Shown in pieces: positions 28,504 to 37,415 of a stretch of 64,000 nt of DNA. Every line of letters begins with the position of its first letter. The stretch's first letter is position 1. The notes under the pieces are model-generated. The model was not told where the DNA came from. It searched no databases and saw only the letters and a program-made list of their open reading frames with translations. Origin of the DNA: an uncultured Prevotellaceae bacterium (GTDB lineage: Bacteria > Bacteroidota > Bacteroidia > Bacteroidales > Muribaculaceae). Both the position numbers and the translations under genes were made by a program. The stretch spans positions 87,251 through 151,250 of the forward strand of contig ONIL01000011.1 of the NCBI GenBank assembly GCA_900317835.1. The letters are read 5' to 3'.

Positions 28504-30781
28504 CTAATTCTGGGTGCCGCTCAGGATGATGTCGATGATGGCGTTGATGTCGGTGATGCTGATTTCTCCATCACCGTTCACGTCGGCAGCCGAAGTGCTA
28601 CCATTTCCGCCCAAGATGATGTTGATGACGGCATTTACATCAGCAATAGTGACCTCAAGGTCACGATTCACATCGCCCATAATGATATCTTCCACAATAT
28701 GTCCGAAATACCAATACCATTTCACGTCAGCCCGATAGGCATCAGCCGTCCCCTGCAGCACATGCAGCGTACGACCAGAGTAATCAGCATCATCCAAATG
28801 GAATAGTCGATACCCGCTCAATACTCTCGAGAGGTCAGCAATGAAGCAATACACATCCGTCAGCCTTGTGCAGCCAGAGAATGCTCCGTGACTGATATGA
28901 GTTACCGAGTTGGGGATGTCGATGCTGGTCAGTCCAGTGCAGCCAAAGAATGCACCGTTACCGATATAAGTTACCGAGTTAGGGATGTCGATGCTGGTCA
29001 ACCCTGTGCAGCCAAAGAATGCCGATGGACCGATAGAAATTACCGAGTTGGGAATGACGATGCTAGTCAGCCCCCTGCAGTCATAGAACGCATAGTCTGC
29101 TATGCCTAATGTTCCTTCTTTTAAAGCGATACTTGTGCCGCTTGGCATCGTGCCCTTATACATGTAAGCGACCATGCCGGCATAGACCAATCCGGCTGGC
29201 TGGTTATTGTACCATGCTGTCTGATAGAACGCCTGTTGACCGATAGCAGTTACCGAGTTGGGGATGACGATGCTGGTCAGCCCTGTGCAGCCGTAGAACG
29301 TAAAGTCTTCGATATAAGTTACCGAGTTGGGGATGTCGATGCTGGTCAGTCCTGTGCAGCCGTAGAACGCCCCGTAACCAATAGAAGTTACCGAATTGGG
29401 GATGTCGATATCGGTCAGTACCGATAGAAGTTACCGTGTTGGGGATAATCGTGTTCTTGCAGCCAAAAATTAAAGTATTATCGGCGGTCTCAATAATTGC
29501 ATTGCAGTTGTTGCGCGAATCAAATCTTGGATTGCCACTTTCTACCACTATGCTGGTCAGTCCAGTGCAGCCATCGAACGCATCGTAACCAATCTCAGTC
29601 ACCGAGTTAGGAATATTGATGCTGGTCAGCCCTGTGCACCAATAGAATGCATAGTCACCGATGGAGGTGACGGAATTGGGGATAATCGTGTTTTTGCAAC
29701 CGCCAATCAATGTGTTGGTCGCTGTTTCGATAATGGCGTTGCTGTTATTGCGAGAATCGTATTTTGGATTATCGCTAGCCACTGAGATGCTTGCAAGGCT
29801 GGTGCAGCCAGTGAACACCCCATCGCCAATGGAAGTGACGGAGTTGGGGATGTTGATGGCGGTCAGGCTGGTGCAGCCAGTGAACGCTTTGCCTGCAATT
29901 CCAGTGGTTCCTTCTTTTAGTGTGATAGTTGCACCCTCAGTCATGGTGCCTTTATATTTGTAAGCGACCAATCCCGCATAGACCAATCCGCCTGGTTGGT
30001 TGTTATACCAAGCGGTGCCAGAGAACGCATCGTCGCCGATGGAAGTGACGGAGTTGGGGATGCTGATGTTGGCCAGGCCAGAGCAGCCATCGAACGCATC
30101 GTCGCCAATGGAGGTGACGGAGTTGGGGATGTTGATGGCGGTCAGGCCTGGGCAATGTCCGAACGCCCAGGTGTCGATGGTTGTTACTGAGTTTGGGATG
30201 TCGATGGTGGTTAGGCTATCGAATCCGTAGAAAGCTAATTCACCGATCACAGTTACCGAGTTGGGGATAATCGTGTTTTTGCAACCGCCAATCAACGTGT
30301 TGGTCGCTGTTTCAATAATGGCGTTGCTGTTATTGCGAGAATCGTATTTTGGATTATCGCTAGCCACTGAGATGCTTGCTAGGCTGTTGCAGTCATTGAA
30401 CGCCCCATTGCCAATGGAAGTGACAGAGTTGGGGATGTTGATGTCGGTCAGGCTGGCGCAGCCGTTGAATGCATCGTCGCCGATGGAGGTGACGGAGTTG
30501 GGGATGTTGACGGAGGTCAGCCCGCAGCAATAGAACGCCAATTGACCGATAGAAGAAACTGAGTAGGTGGTTCCGTTGTAGGTAACGGTGGTTGGGATAG
30601 TCACCGAGCCGGAGTAATCATTGTTTAAGATACTTCTACCCCTATAGGTTACTTCGACTTCATCGCTACTGAGTCTATTGTAATAGATGCCATCGACCTT
30701 GAAGTCGTGGGCTGTGGCGAGTGCGGGCAACAGGAGGGCCAGCACCATTACGGAAAAGCGGAATAGTTGTTTAATTTTCAT
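28504..30781 (-). pseudogene. Secreted LRR-dockerin gene broken by a frameshift
   Basis: Two overlapping frames together make one protein. The first (30781 to about 29417) has signal peptide MKIKQLFRFSVMVLALLLPA and LRR_5 repeats. Within it the frame is lost in the unit starting at 29425, and the peptide becomes nonsense up to 29204. The LRR sense continues in another frame and ends at 28504 with the dockerin pair (DVNRDLEVTIADVNAVINII, DVNGDGEISITDINAIIDII). Aligning the DNA of the broken unit (29411-29432) with its neighbour shows 26 bp missing between GGTCAGT and ATAGAAGTTACC. The deletion is not a multiple of three. As it stands the gene makes a truncated LRR protein lacking the dockerin. 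Confidence 0.8.
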
Positions 30782-30841
30782 AATCTTAATGTTTAGAAGT
30801 TAAATAACAGTTAATATAATCACTGATTTAAAGTTTCGCCA

Positions 30842-30849
30842 CAAAGGTA
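30842..30849 (-). promoter_or_regulatory. -7 element of the broken LRR gene
   Basis: TACCTTTG on the minus strand, 60 bp before the ATG at 30781; no TTG at the standard spacing. Confidence 0.4.
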
Positions 30850-30904
30850 ATAAAGATTTTTCAATTTTCATCATAGGCATCCCCATTTTCCATAAACCCA
30901 AAAG

Positions 30905-30967
30905 AAAAACGGCCGGCTGCGCGGGCAGTCGGTCGCTTCGTGTTTTTGATGTGGTACCTCCGGTCTC
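30905..30967. repeat. 63-bp dispersed repeat, copy 2
   Basis: See the copy at 28141. The stem-loop here has GCGG in the loop instead of GTGG. On the minus strand the unit starts GGAGGTACCA, which resembles a tRNA acceptor end plus CCA ahead of a terminator; no tRNA body is present. Confidence 0.75.
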
Positions 30968-31069
30968 TGGGAGTTGAGAATAGATTAGAATAAGTGAGAC
31001 TTTTACTGCATTGATTTCCAACAAATTAAATTCCACCTTCGTCTTACGAGTCAACAAACATTCTTATCA

Positions 31070-31108
31070 AGTCTCAATTTCGGTTGTCATTTTGACAACC
31101 GTTTTTTT
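31070..31108 (+). terminator. 31-bp direct repeat copy 2 / terminator upstream of the integrase
   Basis: GGTTGTCA-ttt-TGACAACC (31082-31100) is an 8-bp perfect stem followed by seven T on the plus strand. The first 31 bases repeat 24656-24686. It insulates the integrase from upstream plus-strand transcription, and its closeness to a recombinase makes it a possible attachment site. Confidence 0.65.
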
Positions 31109-31131
31109 GTCTGTAATTTTACAGAGGCATA

Positions 31132-31202
31132 TGGGGGAAAACGACCAACGAGAAAGCTGAAAAGTCCCCCAAAAGGGTATGCGCAGCGGCTGTAATTTTG
31201 CA
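31132..31202 (+). repeat. 71-bp direct repeat, copy 1, with -7 element
   Basis: Contains TGGGGGA ... TCCCCCA (a stem spanning 31132-31171) and ends in TAATTTTGCA, whose TAATTTTG (31193-31200) is a -7 element for the integrase gene 27 bp downstream. Almost identical to copy 3 at 32841. Confidence 0.85.
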
Positions 31203-31227
31203 ACGTTTATTTAACATACATAATAAT

Positions 31228-32583
31228 ATGGCTAGTACAAAATTTGAGATTTCAAAGAAGGATCGGAATGGCACATCCGAACTTATCGTTCGGTTCTGCT
31301 ATGATCGCAGGCATTCGTATCGCCTGCACACGAACATCTGGGTACCACAAACTGCCTGGAACACCACTAAGGGCAAACTCGTCATCCCTCGCATGCACGG
31401 TAAGGAGCATAATCAGCTCTCCCAACAGCAGGCACAGATTGACGAATTGGCTAGTTTCCTCAAGTCCGAATGCATTACTGCCCCTGACTCGGCAGACAAG
31501 GACTACTGGATTAAAAAGATTCTCGAGTTCCACAAGATGAACGCGCCACAACCAGACTCATCGAGTAACAATAGCGATGAGAGCCAGAATCCGGGGATGG
31601 ATACAATCGAAGCCTTCCGCGCATTCATCAAGGCAAAAAGCGCTAACAACAAGTGCGAGCCCCACATGGACGTGACTATGCGCACGGTCAAGAGATTCAT
31701 GCTGTATATCAAGCGGAACTTACGACTTAATGAATGGACACGTACAGATCTCGCTGACCTTCAATCTTTCCTCCAGATTGAGCACACCTTCTTCGAGAAG
31801 GGTCAGTGCAAGAAGAAGTATCAGCACATCTATGACATCGAACCCGTTTCCACCCCTCCTATGGTGCGAGGTGGAAACACTATTTATTCCATTATGAAGA
31901 GATTCAGGATCATGTTCAACTGGTGTGTGAAAACGGGTCTGGTAGACAAAAGTCCGTTTCAAGCATTCCAGTTGAGCGGATGCGTCTATGGCACCCCGTT
32001 CTACATGACCATCGATGAGTTGAATCATCTTTATAACTATGACTTCTCCATGCGCCCCAAGTTGGCCATTCAGCGCGATATCTTTGTACTGCAAAGCAAT
32101 CTCGGCATGCGCGTCGGTGACTTCTACAACTTGACAACCGCCAACCTCGTGAATGGTGCCATCGAGTACATCCCAGGCAAGACGCTTCACGATACTGGAG
32201 CCGTAGTGCGCGTACCGCTCACCGAGCGTGCCAAGGAGATTATCAGTCGCTATAGCACCACGGCAAACAGGTTATCCTTAATGCCGTTCATCTGCCCACA
32301 GAAGTATAATGAGGCCATCAAAGAGATGCTCAAGCTAGCAGGAATTGACCGAGTTGTCACCACCTTGAATCCAAGGACACGCCAGGAGGAACAGCATCCA
32401 ATCTGGGAGAAGGCCTCATCCCACATGGCTAGACGCAACTTCATCGGCAACTTATATGCCACGGTGCAAGACCCATCGTTAATCTCTTCCATGACGGGGC
32501 ACAGGCCAGGAAGCCGGGCTTTCGAGAGATACCGTGCTATCCATGACGATATCAAGAAACCCATCCTCAAGATCTTCGATTAA
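31228..32583 (+). CDS. Tyrosine recombinase (integrase)
   Basis: 451 residues. Site-specific recombinase of the Bacteroidetes integrase type: an N-terminal Arm-like domain (KDRNGTSELIVRFCYDRRHS), a SAM-like core-binding domain (about 130-260), and a catalytic domain with Arg in LGMRVGDFYNL, HMARR, TGHRPGS, and the nucleophile Tyr in FERYRAI. The start at 31228 (MASTKFEISK) is preferred; the frame is open back to 31198, but that overlaps the -7 element. It may mobilise this accessory region or act locally on the 71-bp repeats that flank it. Confidence 0.9.
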   Translation: MASTKFEISKKDRNGTSELIVRFCYDRRHSYRLHTNIWVPQTAWNTTKGKLVIPRMHGKEHNQLSQQQAQIDELASFLKSECITAPDSADKDYWIKKILEFHKMNAPQPDSSSNNSDESQNPGMDTIEAFRAFIKAKSANNKCEPHMDVTMRTVKRFMLYIKRNLRLNEWTRTDLADLQSFLQIEHTFFEKGQCKKKYQHIYDIEPVSTPPMVRGGNTIYSIMKRFRIMFNWCVKTGLVDKSPFQAFQLSGCVYGTPFYMTIDELNHLYNYDFSMRPKLAIQRDIFVLQSNLGMRVGDFYNLTTANLVNGAIEYIPGKTLHDTGAVVRVPLTERAKEIISRYSTTANRLSLMPFICPQKYNEAIKEMLKLAGIDRVVTTLNPRTRQEEQHPIWEKASSHMARRNFIGNLYATVQDPSLISSMTGHRPGSRAFERYRAIHDDIKKPILKIFD

Positions 32584-32607
32584 TCGTCACGCCAGCAAAG
32601 GGTTCTA

Positions 32608-32649
32608 CTGGGGGAAATCACATTACCAAATATGTGATTCTTCCCCCAG
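32608..32649. terminator. Hairpin after the integrase gene
   Basis: CTGGGGGAA-ATCACAT and ATGTGATTC-TTCCCCCAG form a long stem with one small bulge, 25 bp after the stop. A T-rich stretch follows. It shares its GGGGGA/TCCCCC ends with the 71-bp repeats and with the hairpin at 49734. Confidence 0.65.
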
Positions 32650-32725
32650 TTCTATTTTGCCGAATAGACTTCCTTTGCAGTCCGATTTGAGGCGACCCAT
32701 CTGCGTCGTGGTCATAGGTCCCCAG

Positions 32726-32796
32726 TGGGGGAAAATGAAGTTCGAGAAAGCTGAAAAGTCCCCCAAAAGGGTATGCGCAGCGGCTGTAATTTTGCA
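32726..32796 (+). repeat. 71-bp direct repeat, copy 2
   Basis: Differs from copies 1 and 3 mainly in an 8-bp patch (TGAAGTTC instead of CGACCAAC). Ends in TAATTTTGCA (-7 at 32787-32794). Only 44 bp separate it from copy 3 and there is no ORF between, so its promoter would give a leader or a tiny RNA. Copies 2 and 3 also share a GGTCCCCAG extension on the left. Confidence 0.85.
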
Positions 32797-32840
32797 GTCC
32801 AGCTTGTGCGACCAACCGGCCCCGTGGCAAAGGTCCCCAG

Positions 32841-32911
32841 TGGGGGAAAACGACCAACGAGAAAGCTGAAAAGTCCCCCAAAAGGGTATGCGCAGCGGCT
32901 GTAATTTTGCA
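32841..32911 (+). repeat. 71-bp direct repeat, copy 3, with -7 element
   Basis: TAATTTTG (32902-32909) ends 8 bp before the ATG of the helix-turn-helix gene, which therefore would be almost leaderless. Confidence 0.85.
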
Positions 32912-32917
32912 ATCGAT

Positions 32918-33220
32918 ATGAGGAATGACATCAACATAGCAGATGAGTTTGCTACCCTGGTTGCCGCCAAGGTGGTCGAGATGCTCGAAGAGAGAGGTTT
33001 GGTTATGGCAGCTCCTGCACCCAAGTCAAAGCAGGAGAAGGAGCAGTCCACCACCCTCTACTCTGTTGACGAGGTGTGCCAGCGATTGAAGATCAGCAAA
33101 GCCACGCTCTACCGTCACCGCGACCTTGGGTACATCAAACCGTCATGCCATGTTGGGAGGTCACCGAGGTTTTCGGATGAGGACATAGCGAAATACTTGT
33201 CCAATTTCGATGATGAGTAA
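32918..33220 (+). CDS. Excisionase-like helix-turn-helix protein
   Basis: 100 residues. An N-terminal helical part (EFATLVAAKVVEMLEERGLV), a polar linker, then an HTH_17/MerR-like domain: TLYSVDEVCQRLKISKATLY, then RHRDLGYIKPSCHVGRSPRF. Such proteins next to a tyrosine recombinase serve as excisionases or directionality factors. The ATG at 32918 lies only 8 bp after a TAATTTTG -7 element, so the mRNA may have no leader; no later in-frame ATG fits before the first helix. Confidence 0.8.
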   Translation: MRNDINIADEFATLVAAKVVEMLEERGLVMAAPAPKSKQEKEQSTTLYSVDEVCQRLKISKATLYRHRDLGYIKPSCHVGRSPRFSDEDIAKYLSNFDDE

Positions 33221-33420
33221 TGGGCAACCATTACAACGACCTCACGGCTCAATGAGCCAAGGGCAAGCTACCGGCCCTACCCTAACGGCAGCAAGCGCTC
33301 TTTGACATCGCGGGTTCCGACTACAAAATCGGCTGGGTTATGGATGGCGTTCCCCCTGTAGTAAGCGAACGCGTTCAATCAACGGCGTTGGACATCATCC
33401 AACGCCACTATTTAAATATT

Positions 33421-33558
33421 ATGATGAACATTAAATGTTTTGTTAGCGCCAGACATGCCGGTGGTGTGGCTCGCGCAGGTTGGGAAGCACTCTACCTCAG
33501 TGAGTTCAAGATGAGAAAAGTAGCGTATGCAACTAAACTGTTAAGACAATGGTACTAA
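33421..33558 (+). CDS. Small ORF upstream of the LRR gene
   Basis: 45 codons (MMNIKCFVSARHAGGVARAG...), not recognised. It ends in a 10-bp overlap with the start of the LRR gene, a layout that would allow coupled translation. The frame is open back to 33340. The remaining 200 bp between 33221 and 33420 show no feature. It could equally be untranslated leader. Confidence 0.3.
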   Translation: MMNIKCFVSARHAGGVARAGWEALYLSEFKMRKVAYATKLLRQWY

Positions 33559-34526
33559 GATTCAAGGCCATTAAAACGATTGCGCCCAAGCAGTTCTCGG
33601 GCAGGAATGACATAAAATCAGTGTTCATTCCCAACACGGTAACTAGCATTGGTGAGAATGCGTTCATGGACTGTCAATACTTGGACAACGTGAGTATTCC
33701 TAACTCGGTGACCAGCATCGGTGACGGGGCATTTTGTGGCTGTTATCGACTGACTAAAGTGAATATTCCCGACTCGGTGACCAGCATCGGTGACGGGGCA
33801 TTTTGTGACTGCCTTATCCTACCTGAGGTAGAGATTCCAAAATCGGTCACCAGTTTGGGAGATGATATGTTTGCAGGCTGCCAGTATTTAACTCGGGTAA
33901 ATATTAACGCATCTGCTAATCGAATAGGTGAGAGGGCTTTCCAATGTTGTTATAGGTTACAGGAAGTGAATATTTCTAATTCGGTTAAAATCATCGATTA
34001 CTGGGCGTTCTGCGAATGTCATGAACTAAAGGTATTATCTATTCCTAACTCAGTTACCCGGATTGAGGACAAAGCGTTTGATAGCAGTGGGTTGACCAGT
34101 CTGCATATTCCTGACTCAGTTACCTACATCGGTCCACAGGCATTCACAAAATGCAGGCAACTGACTAAGGTTCGACTTCCTCAGAAGATTAATATCATCA
34201 ATTCCTTTACATTCTCTTATTGCAATAGTTTGACCGACATCGTTATCCCAGAATCGGTTCAAGACATCGAAGAAGGTACGTTCTATGAATGCAGTAGTTT
34301 GACTAGCATCATCATCCCCGAATCGGTTCACAATATCGCCAAAGATGTGTTCATTGGATGCAGTAGTTTGCAGGTTATCACTTTTAATGGCTTGACCAAA
34401 ATAGAAAATGCAGGAGTTTTTGAAGGCTGCACTTCGTTAGAGGCCATTAAGGTACCATACCAGTACTGGAGCCATTATGCATACATGCTGCCTGATGAAC
34501 TGTTGGATATACTGATTGGCTACTAG
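33549..34526 (+). CDS. LRR_5 repeat protein without signal peptide
   Basis: 325 residues made of about 12 LRR_5 units (IPNSVTSIGDGAFCGCYRLT), but with no signal peptide and no dockerin. It begins MVLRFKAIKTIAPKQFSGRN and enters the first repeat by residue 24. So it is either cytoplasmic, unlike the three secreted LRR proteins of this window, or a truncated relative. The repeats are more diverged than in those proteins. It lies between the HTH gene and the Z1 helicase gene on the same strand. Function unknown. Confidence 0.75.
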   Translation: MVLRFKAIKTIAPKQFSGRNDIKSVFIPNTVTSIGENAFMDCQYLDNVSIPNSVTSIGDGAFCGCYRLTKVNIPDSVTSIGDGAFCDCLILPEVEIPKSVTSLGDDMFAGCQYLTRVNINASANRIGERAFQCCYRLQEVNISNSVKIIDYWAFCECHELKVLSIPNSVTRIEDKAFDSSGLTSLHIPDSVTYIGPQAFTKCRQLTKVRLPQKINIINSFTFSYCNSLTDIVIPESVQDIEEGTFYECSSLTSIIIPESVHNIAKDVFIGCSSLQVITFNGLTKIENAGVFEGCTSLEAIKVPYQYWSHYAYMLPDELLDILIGY

Positions 34527-34700
34527 TTACCATACGGCCACGTGCCGACAACAACGGGTGGTCGCTGCCCGTCCAAGAAGTAGCGGCGAAACCAAGCTCG
34601 ATGCGGAGCAACACTATCACGGGCGCGTCGCGCATCCGACAACCCCAACAATATTAAGTGAATATGGAAAGAATTATTTGTTTTAATAACAGTAGTTTAT

Positions 34701-36965
34701 ATGGCTAAAAGTTATAGCAGAAAGAGTATTGGGGCCTCGTCCCCGTCAGCTAAGACGGCACGCGTGAAAAAGTCTGCAACCCCTATCTACGACGCGTTAC
34801 AGGCGAACGCCAAGTATCCGTTAACAGCCGATAAACGCAAGTGTATCGATGACACTGTCAGACAGTTACTCGATAATGGACCTCACGCCGAAGACCCCGG
34901 CCTGTTGCTGGGATGCGTCCAAGGCGGCAAAACTGACACCTATGAGTACATCATTGCCGGGTGCCTTGATCGTGGCTTTGATGTCGTCGTGTTGCTCACT
35001 AAGGGAACCAATGCCCTGGCGTCACAGACGCGCAGCAGGTTTGAGAAAGACTTCGCTGCTTTCAAGCCGTCCGATAACCTCACCCAAGGGGCTACCGTCG
35101 AGATTCATGACATCATGGCGTTGCGCAAGATCGGTCTCGTTGAGGCAAATGTCAACAAGACCAAGACCATCATCGTTTGCAAAAAGGAGCACAACAACCT
35201 CAATGCGCTGATCAAGCTGTTCAAGGATTACCGGTTCTTGAAGGGCAAGAAGGTGCTTATTATTGACGATGAGGCCGACTATGCCTCACGCAGCTACAAG
35301 ACCATCAAGGTCACGAAGAAGGGCCAAGCAGCTAAACGCGTGACCCATGTGGCCAAAATCGGCGAGCAGATCAACGATTTCCGCAAGCTGTTGAAGTATC
35401 ATAGGCTATTGCTGGTGACGGCAACGCCTTACAACCTGTTCCTGCAGCCCGATGGTTCGCTCATCCTGGACGGCAAGTCAATCAAGAGCCTGCGTCCCCG
35501 ATTCGTCAGCATTGTGCCCATGCATGACCAGTACATTGGCGGCAAGCAGTACTTCGTTGACTCTGATGATCCCCAATCGATGTACAGTAACCTGCATCTC
35601 CCCATTGATCAAGATACCATCAACCTGCTGAGTGGTGGTCAAGGCAACGATGAAGAAATCAGGTTTGCCATTGGGCAGTATCTGATGGGCACTGCTATTC
35701 GTCGCATCCAGCAGCGAGCCGACGGCAAGGATTACAAGTCGAGCTTGGTGATTCACGTCCAAATCAAGAAGGTCTACCACCAAGGACAGGCTGATATCGT
35801 GAACGACATCATACGCGATTTCTCGGCCCACTTTGCAGGGAAATCACTCCCCCAAGACGTGGAGCAGATGCTGAAACAGGCCTACGACGACTTCACCGAG
35901 TCTAACAAGAAGGCCCGCAACCAGAAACTCATCAATGTGCGCGTCCCCACTTTCAAGGCGGTGCTCAATGAGGTGAGTGCTATCTTTGCTAATGGCAACT
36001 ATTGTGTGAGAGTGGTCAACAGCGACAACGACGTAAACGCATTGCTTGACCCGGGCACCGGGGAACTCAAGCTCGATGCTGCCGTCAACATATTCGTGGG
36101 TGGTAACATCCTTGATCGCGGCATCACCATCAAGAACCTGATAAGCTTCATCTACGGTCGCTCGCCCAAGACGTTCCAGCAGGACACCGTCAGCCAGCAC
36201 CAGCGCATGTTCGGTGCACGTCCCCTTGAGGATATGGCGGTCACTCGCTTCTATACGCCCCCTCTCATCTACTGCCGACTCAAAACCATCTATGGCCTCG
36301 ATGAGTACCTGAGGGAGCAGCTGGCCAACGACAGTCCCGTCCAGATTCTTGGGACCAGCAGCAATATGCGTCCCTGTGCCGGGAGTAAAGTCATGGTTTC
36401 GGACATCATTGCGGTAAAGGAGCAGACACGCTACTTCCCAAGAGGTGTCCAGACCGGCGGCGCGCGCACGATAGGCAAGACCGTCAGGGACATCGACGCT
36501 CAACTCGATGCGGCCTTCAAAGCTGGGTCGCCCGACGCCAACGGCTTCATCGAGATGAAGGTTGATGATGTCATCGGCATCCTTGAGAAGATCAAGTCAA
36601 CCTATGTGTATGGTTCCCAGCACAAGAACACCGACTATAAGCTCGAGCCCGAGGCGCAAATAGCACTGCTCAAGCACTGCTGCAAGGCATCAGGTGGTAA
36701 GGTCTGGGTTGCGAGGCGCACTGGCCGTAATGCCAGCCGTACCAAGCAAAACGGCGTCTTCACCAATGCTCCCGACAATGGAACTAGTGATCTTGTTCCT
36801 GCACGCGCCAAGGCCATCGACAAGCCTGTGGTGATGCTGATTCGCCAAGAGGGCAAACAAGCCAATGGCTGGAGGGATACTCCCTTCTATTGGCCGGTGT
36901 TGCTCACGCCGATGACCACCCAGAGCGCCCTGTTCGCTACTACGGTCAAAGACAATCTGCCGTGA
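34701..36965 (+). CDS. Z1-domain helicase-like protein (paralog A)
   Basis: 754 residues. Z1-family superfamily II ATPase of the kind found with restriction-modification and GHKL-ATPase defence clusters. Walker A is GCVQGGKTDT (about residue 70), Walker B/DExx is VLIIDDEADYAS (about 192), and LLVTATPYNL is motif III-like. The Z1 region carries FVGGNILDRGITIKNLISF and QHQRMFGAR, helicase motif V/VI-like. About half of its residues match the protein at 49797-52793 across its whole length, but it lacks that protein's last 170 residues. It has no obvious partner gene on its strand; the LRR gene upstream ends 174 bp earlier. Confidence 0.85.
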   Translation: MAKSYSRKSIGASSPSAKTARVKKSATPIYDALQANAKYPLTADKRKCIDDTVRQLLDNGPHAEDPGLLLGCVQGGKTDTYEYIIAGCLDRGFDVVVLLTKGTNALASQTRSRFEKDFAAFKPSDNLTQGATVEIHDIMALRKIGLVEANVNKTKTIIVCKKEHNNLNALIKLFKDYRFLKGKKVLIIDDEADYASRSYKTIKVTKKGQAAKRVTHVAKIGEQINDFRKLLKYHRLLLVTATPYNLFLQPDGSLILDGKSIKSLRPRFVSIVPMHDQYIGGKQYFVDSDDPQSMYSNLHLPIDQDTINLLSGGQGNDEEIRFAIGQYLMGTAIRRIQQRADGKDYKSSLVIHVQIKKVYHQGQADIVNDIIRDFSAHFAGKSLPQDVEQMLKQAYDDFTESNKKARNQKLINVRVPTFKAVLNEVSAIFANGNYCVRVVNSDNDVNALLDPGTGELKLDAAVNIFVGGNILDRGITIKNLISFIYGRSPKTFQQDTVSQHQRMFGARPLEDMAVTRFYTPPLIYCRLKTIYGLDEYLREQLANDSPVQILGTSSNMRPCAGSKVMVSDIIAVKEQTRYFPRGVQTGGARTIGKTVRDIDAQLDAAFKAGSPDANGFIEMKVDDVIGILEKIKSTYVYGSQHKNTDYKLEPEAQIALLKHCCKASGGKVWVARRTGRNASRTKQNGVFTNAPDNGTSDLVPARAKAIDKPVVMLIRQEGKQANGWRDTPFYWPVLLTPMTTQSALFATTVKDNLP

Positions 36966-37109
36966 TGGCAGCCAAGTGTATAACGATTAATCATATTGTT
37001 TCAGGATGTTAGTGTTATATTTCCAACGGCATTATTAAATACTAAAACGAGAAACTATAAGAAGAGAAACGTCATTTGAGTTTGAGTTTTGAGGAGAATA
37101 CAAGTAGCG

Positions 37110-37135
37110 GAGCGGCATGGGTCGCTCTTTTTTTT
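37110..37135 (+). terminator. Terminator after Z1 paralog A
   Basis: GAGCG ... CGCTC stem with an 8-nt loop, followed by eight T, 145 bp after the Z1 stop. Confidence 0.65.
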
Positions 37136-37367
37136 GCCCTTACGGCTGCTATGTGCGGCGGTCAATAGACGGTATTCGTTGGATTCGTGCCAGGCGGCGG
37201 GAGCGGTAGCCCACGGCCTTCTACGCCGGTCAGGAGGATGTAGCATCTATGAAGTGGATTGGAGTAGTCAGCCAACGCATACTTGTAGCGGTCCTGACGG
37301 CATTCATCAAGGACGAGCATCCTATCCTGGACATCACTACTCATTGATTCGTCTTAATAATGACGAA

Positions 37368-37400
37368 AGCGAGCCTGATTAAGACTCGCTCCCGTTTTTT
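37368..37400 (+). terminator. Intrinsic terminator
   Basis: AGCGAG ... CTCGCT with an 11-nt loop, then CCCGTTTTTT on the plus strand. On the minus strand it lies just after the stop of the secreted protein gene at 37416. Confidence 0.6.
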
Positions 37401-37415
37401 GATTGCACAGAAGGA

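Larger units (their letters stand above)
36966..37415. other. Non-coding gap between converging genes
   Basis: Two intrinsic terminators lie here (37110-37135 and 37368-37400), both with plus-strand T-runs. The 230 bp between them is fairly GC-rich and has no convincing ORF; a structured RNA cannot be excluded. Confidence 0.4.

Noticed and set aside
24701-30781. Regular short repeats suggesting a CRISPR array
   Set aside because: They encode 23-residue LRR units in frame, with unequal repeats and no fixed-length spacers.
30905-30967. tRNA gene
   Set aside because: Only a GGAGGTACCA-like end and a terminator are present; no cloverleaf can be drawn upstream of it.
30800-31057. Minus-strand 85-codon ORF between the LRR gene and the integrase
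   Set aside because: It covers the 63-bp repeat and the LRR promoter region; no coding character.
32623-33054. Minus-strand frame of 143 codons over the 71-bp repeats
   Set aside because: Composed of translated repeat copies and overlaps the HTH gene; more likely repeat noise than a protein.
37136-37367. Structured RNA or ribozyme between the two terminators
   Set aside because: No recognisable consensus fold; only noted as an unexplained gap.
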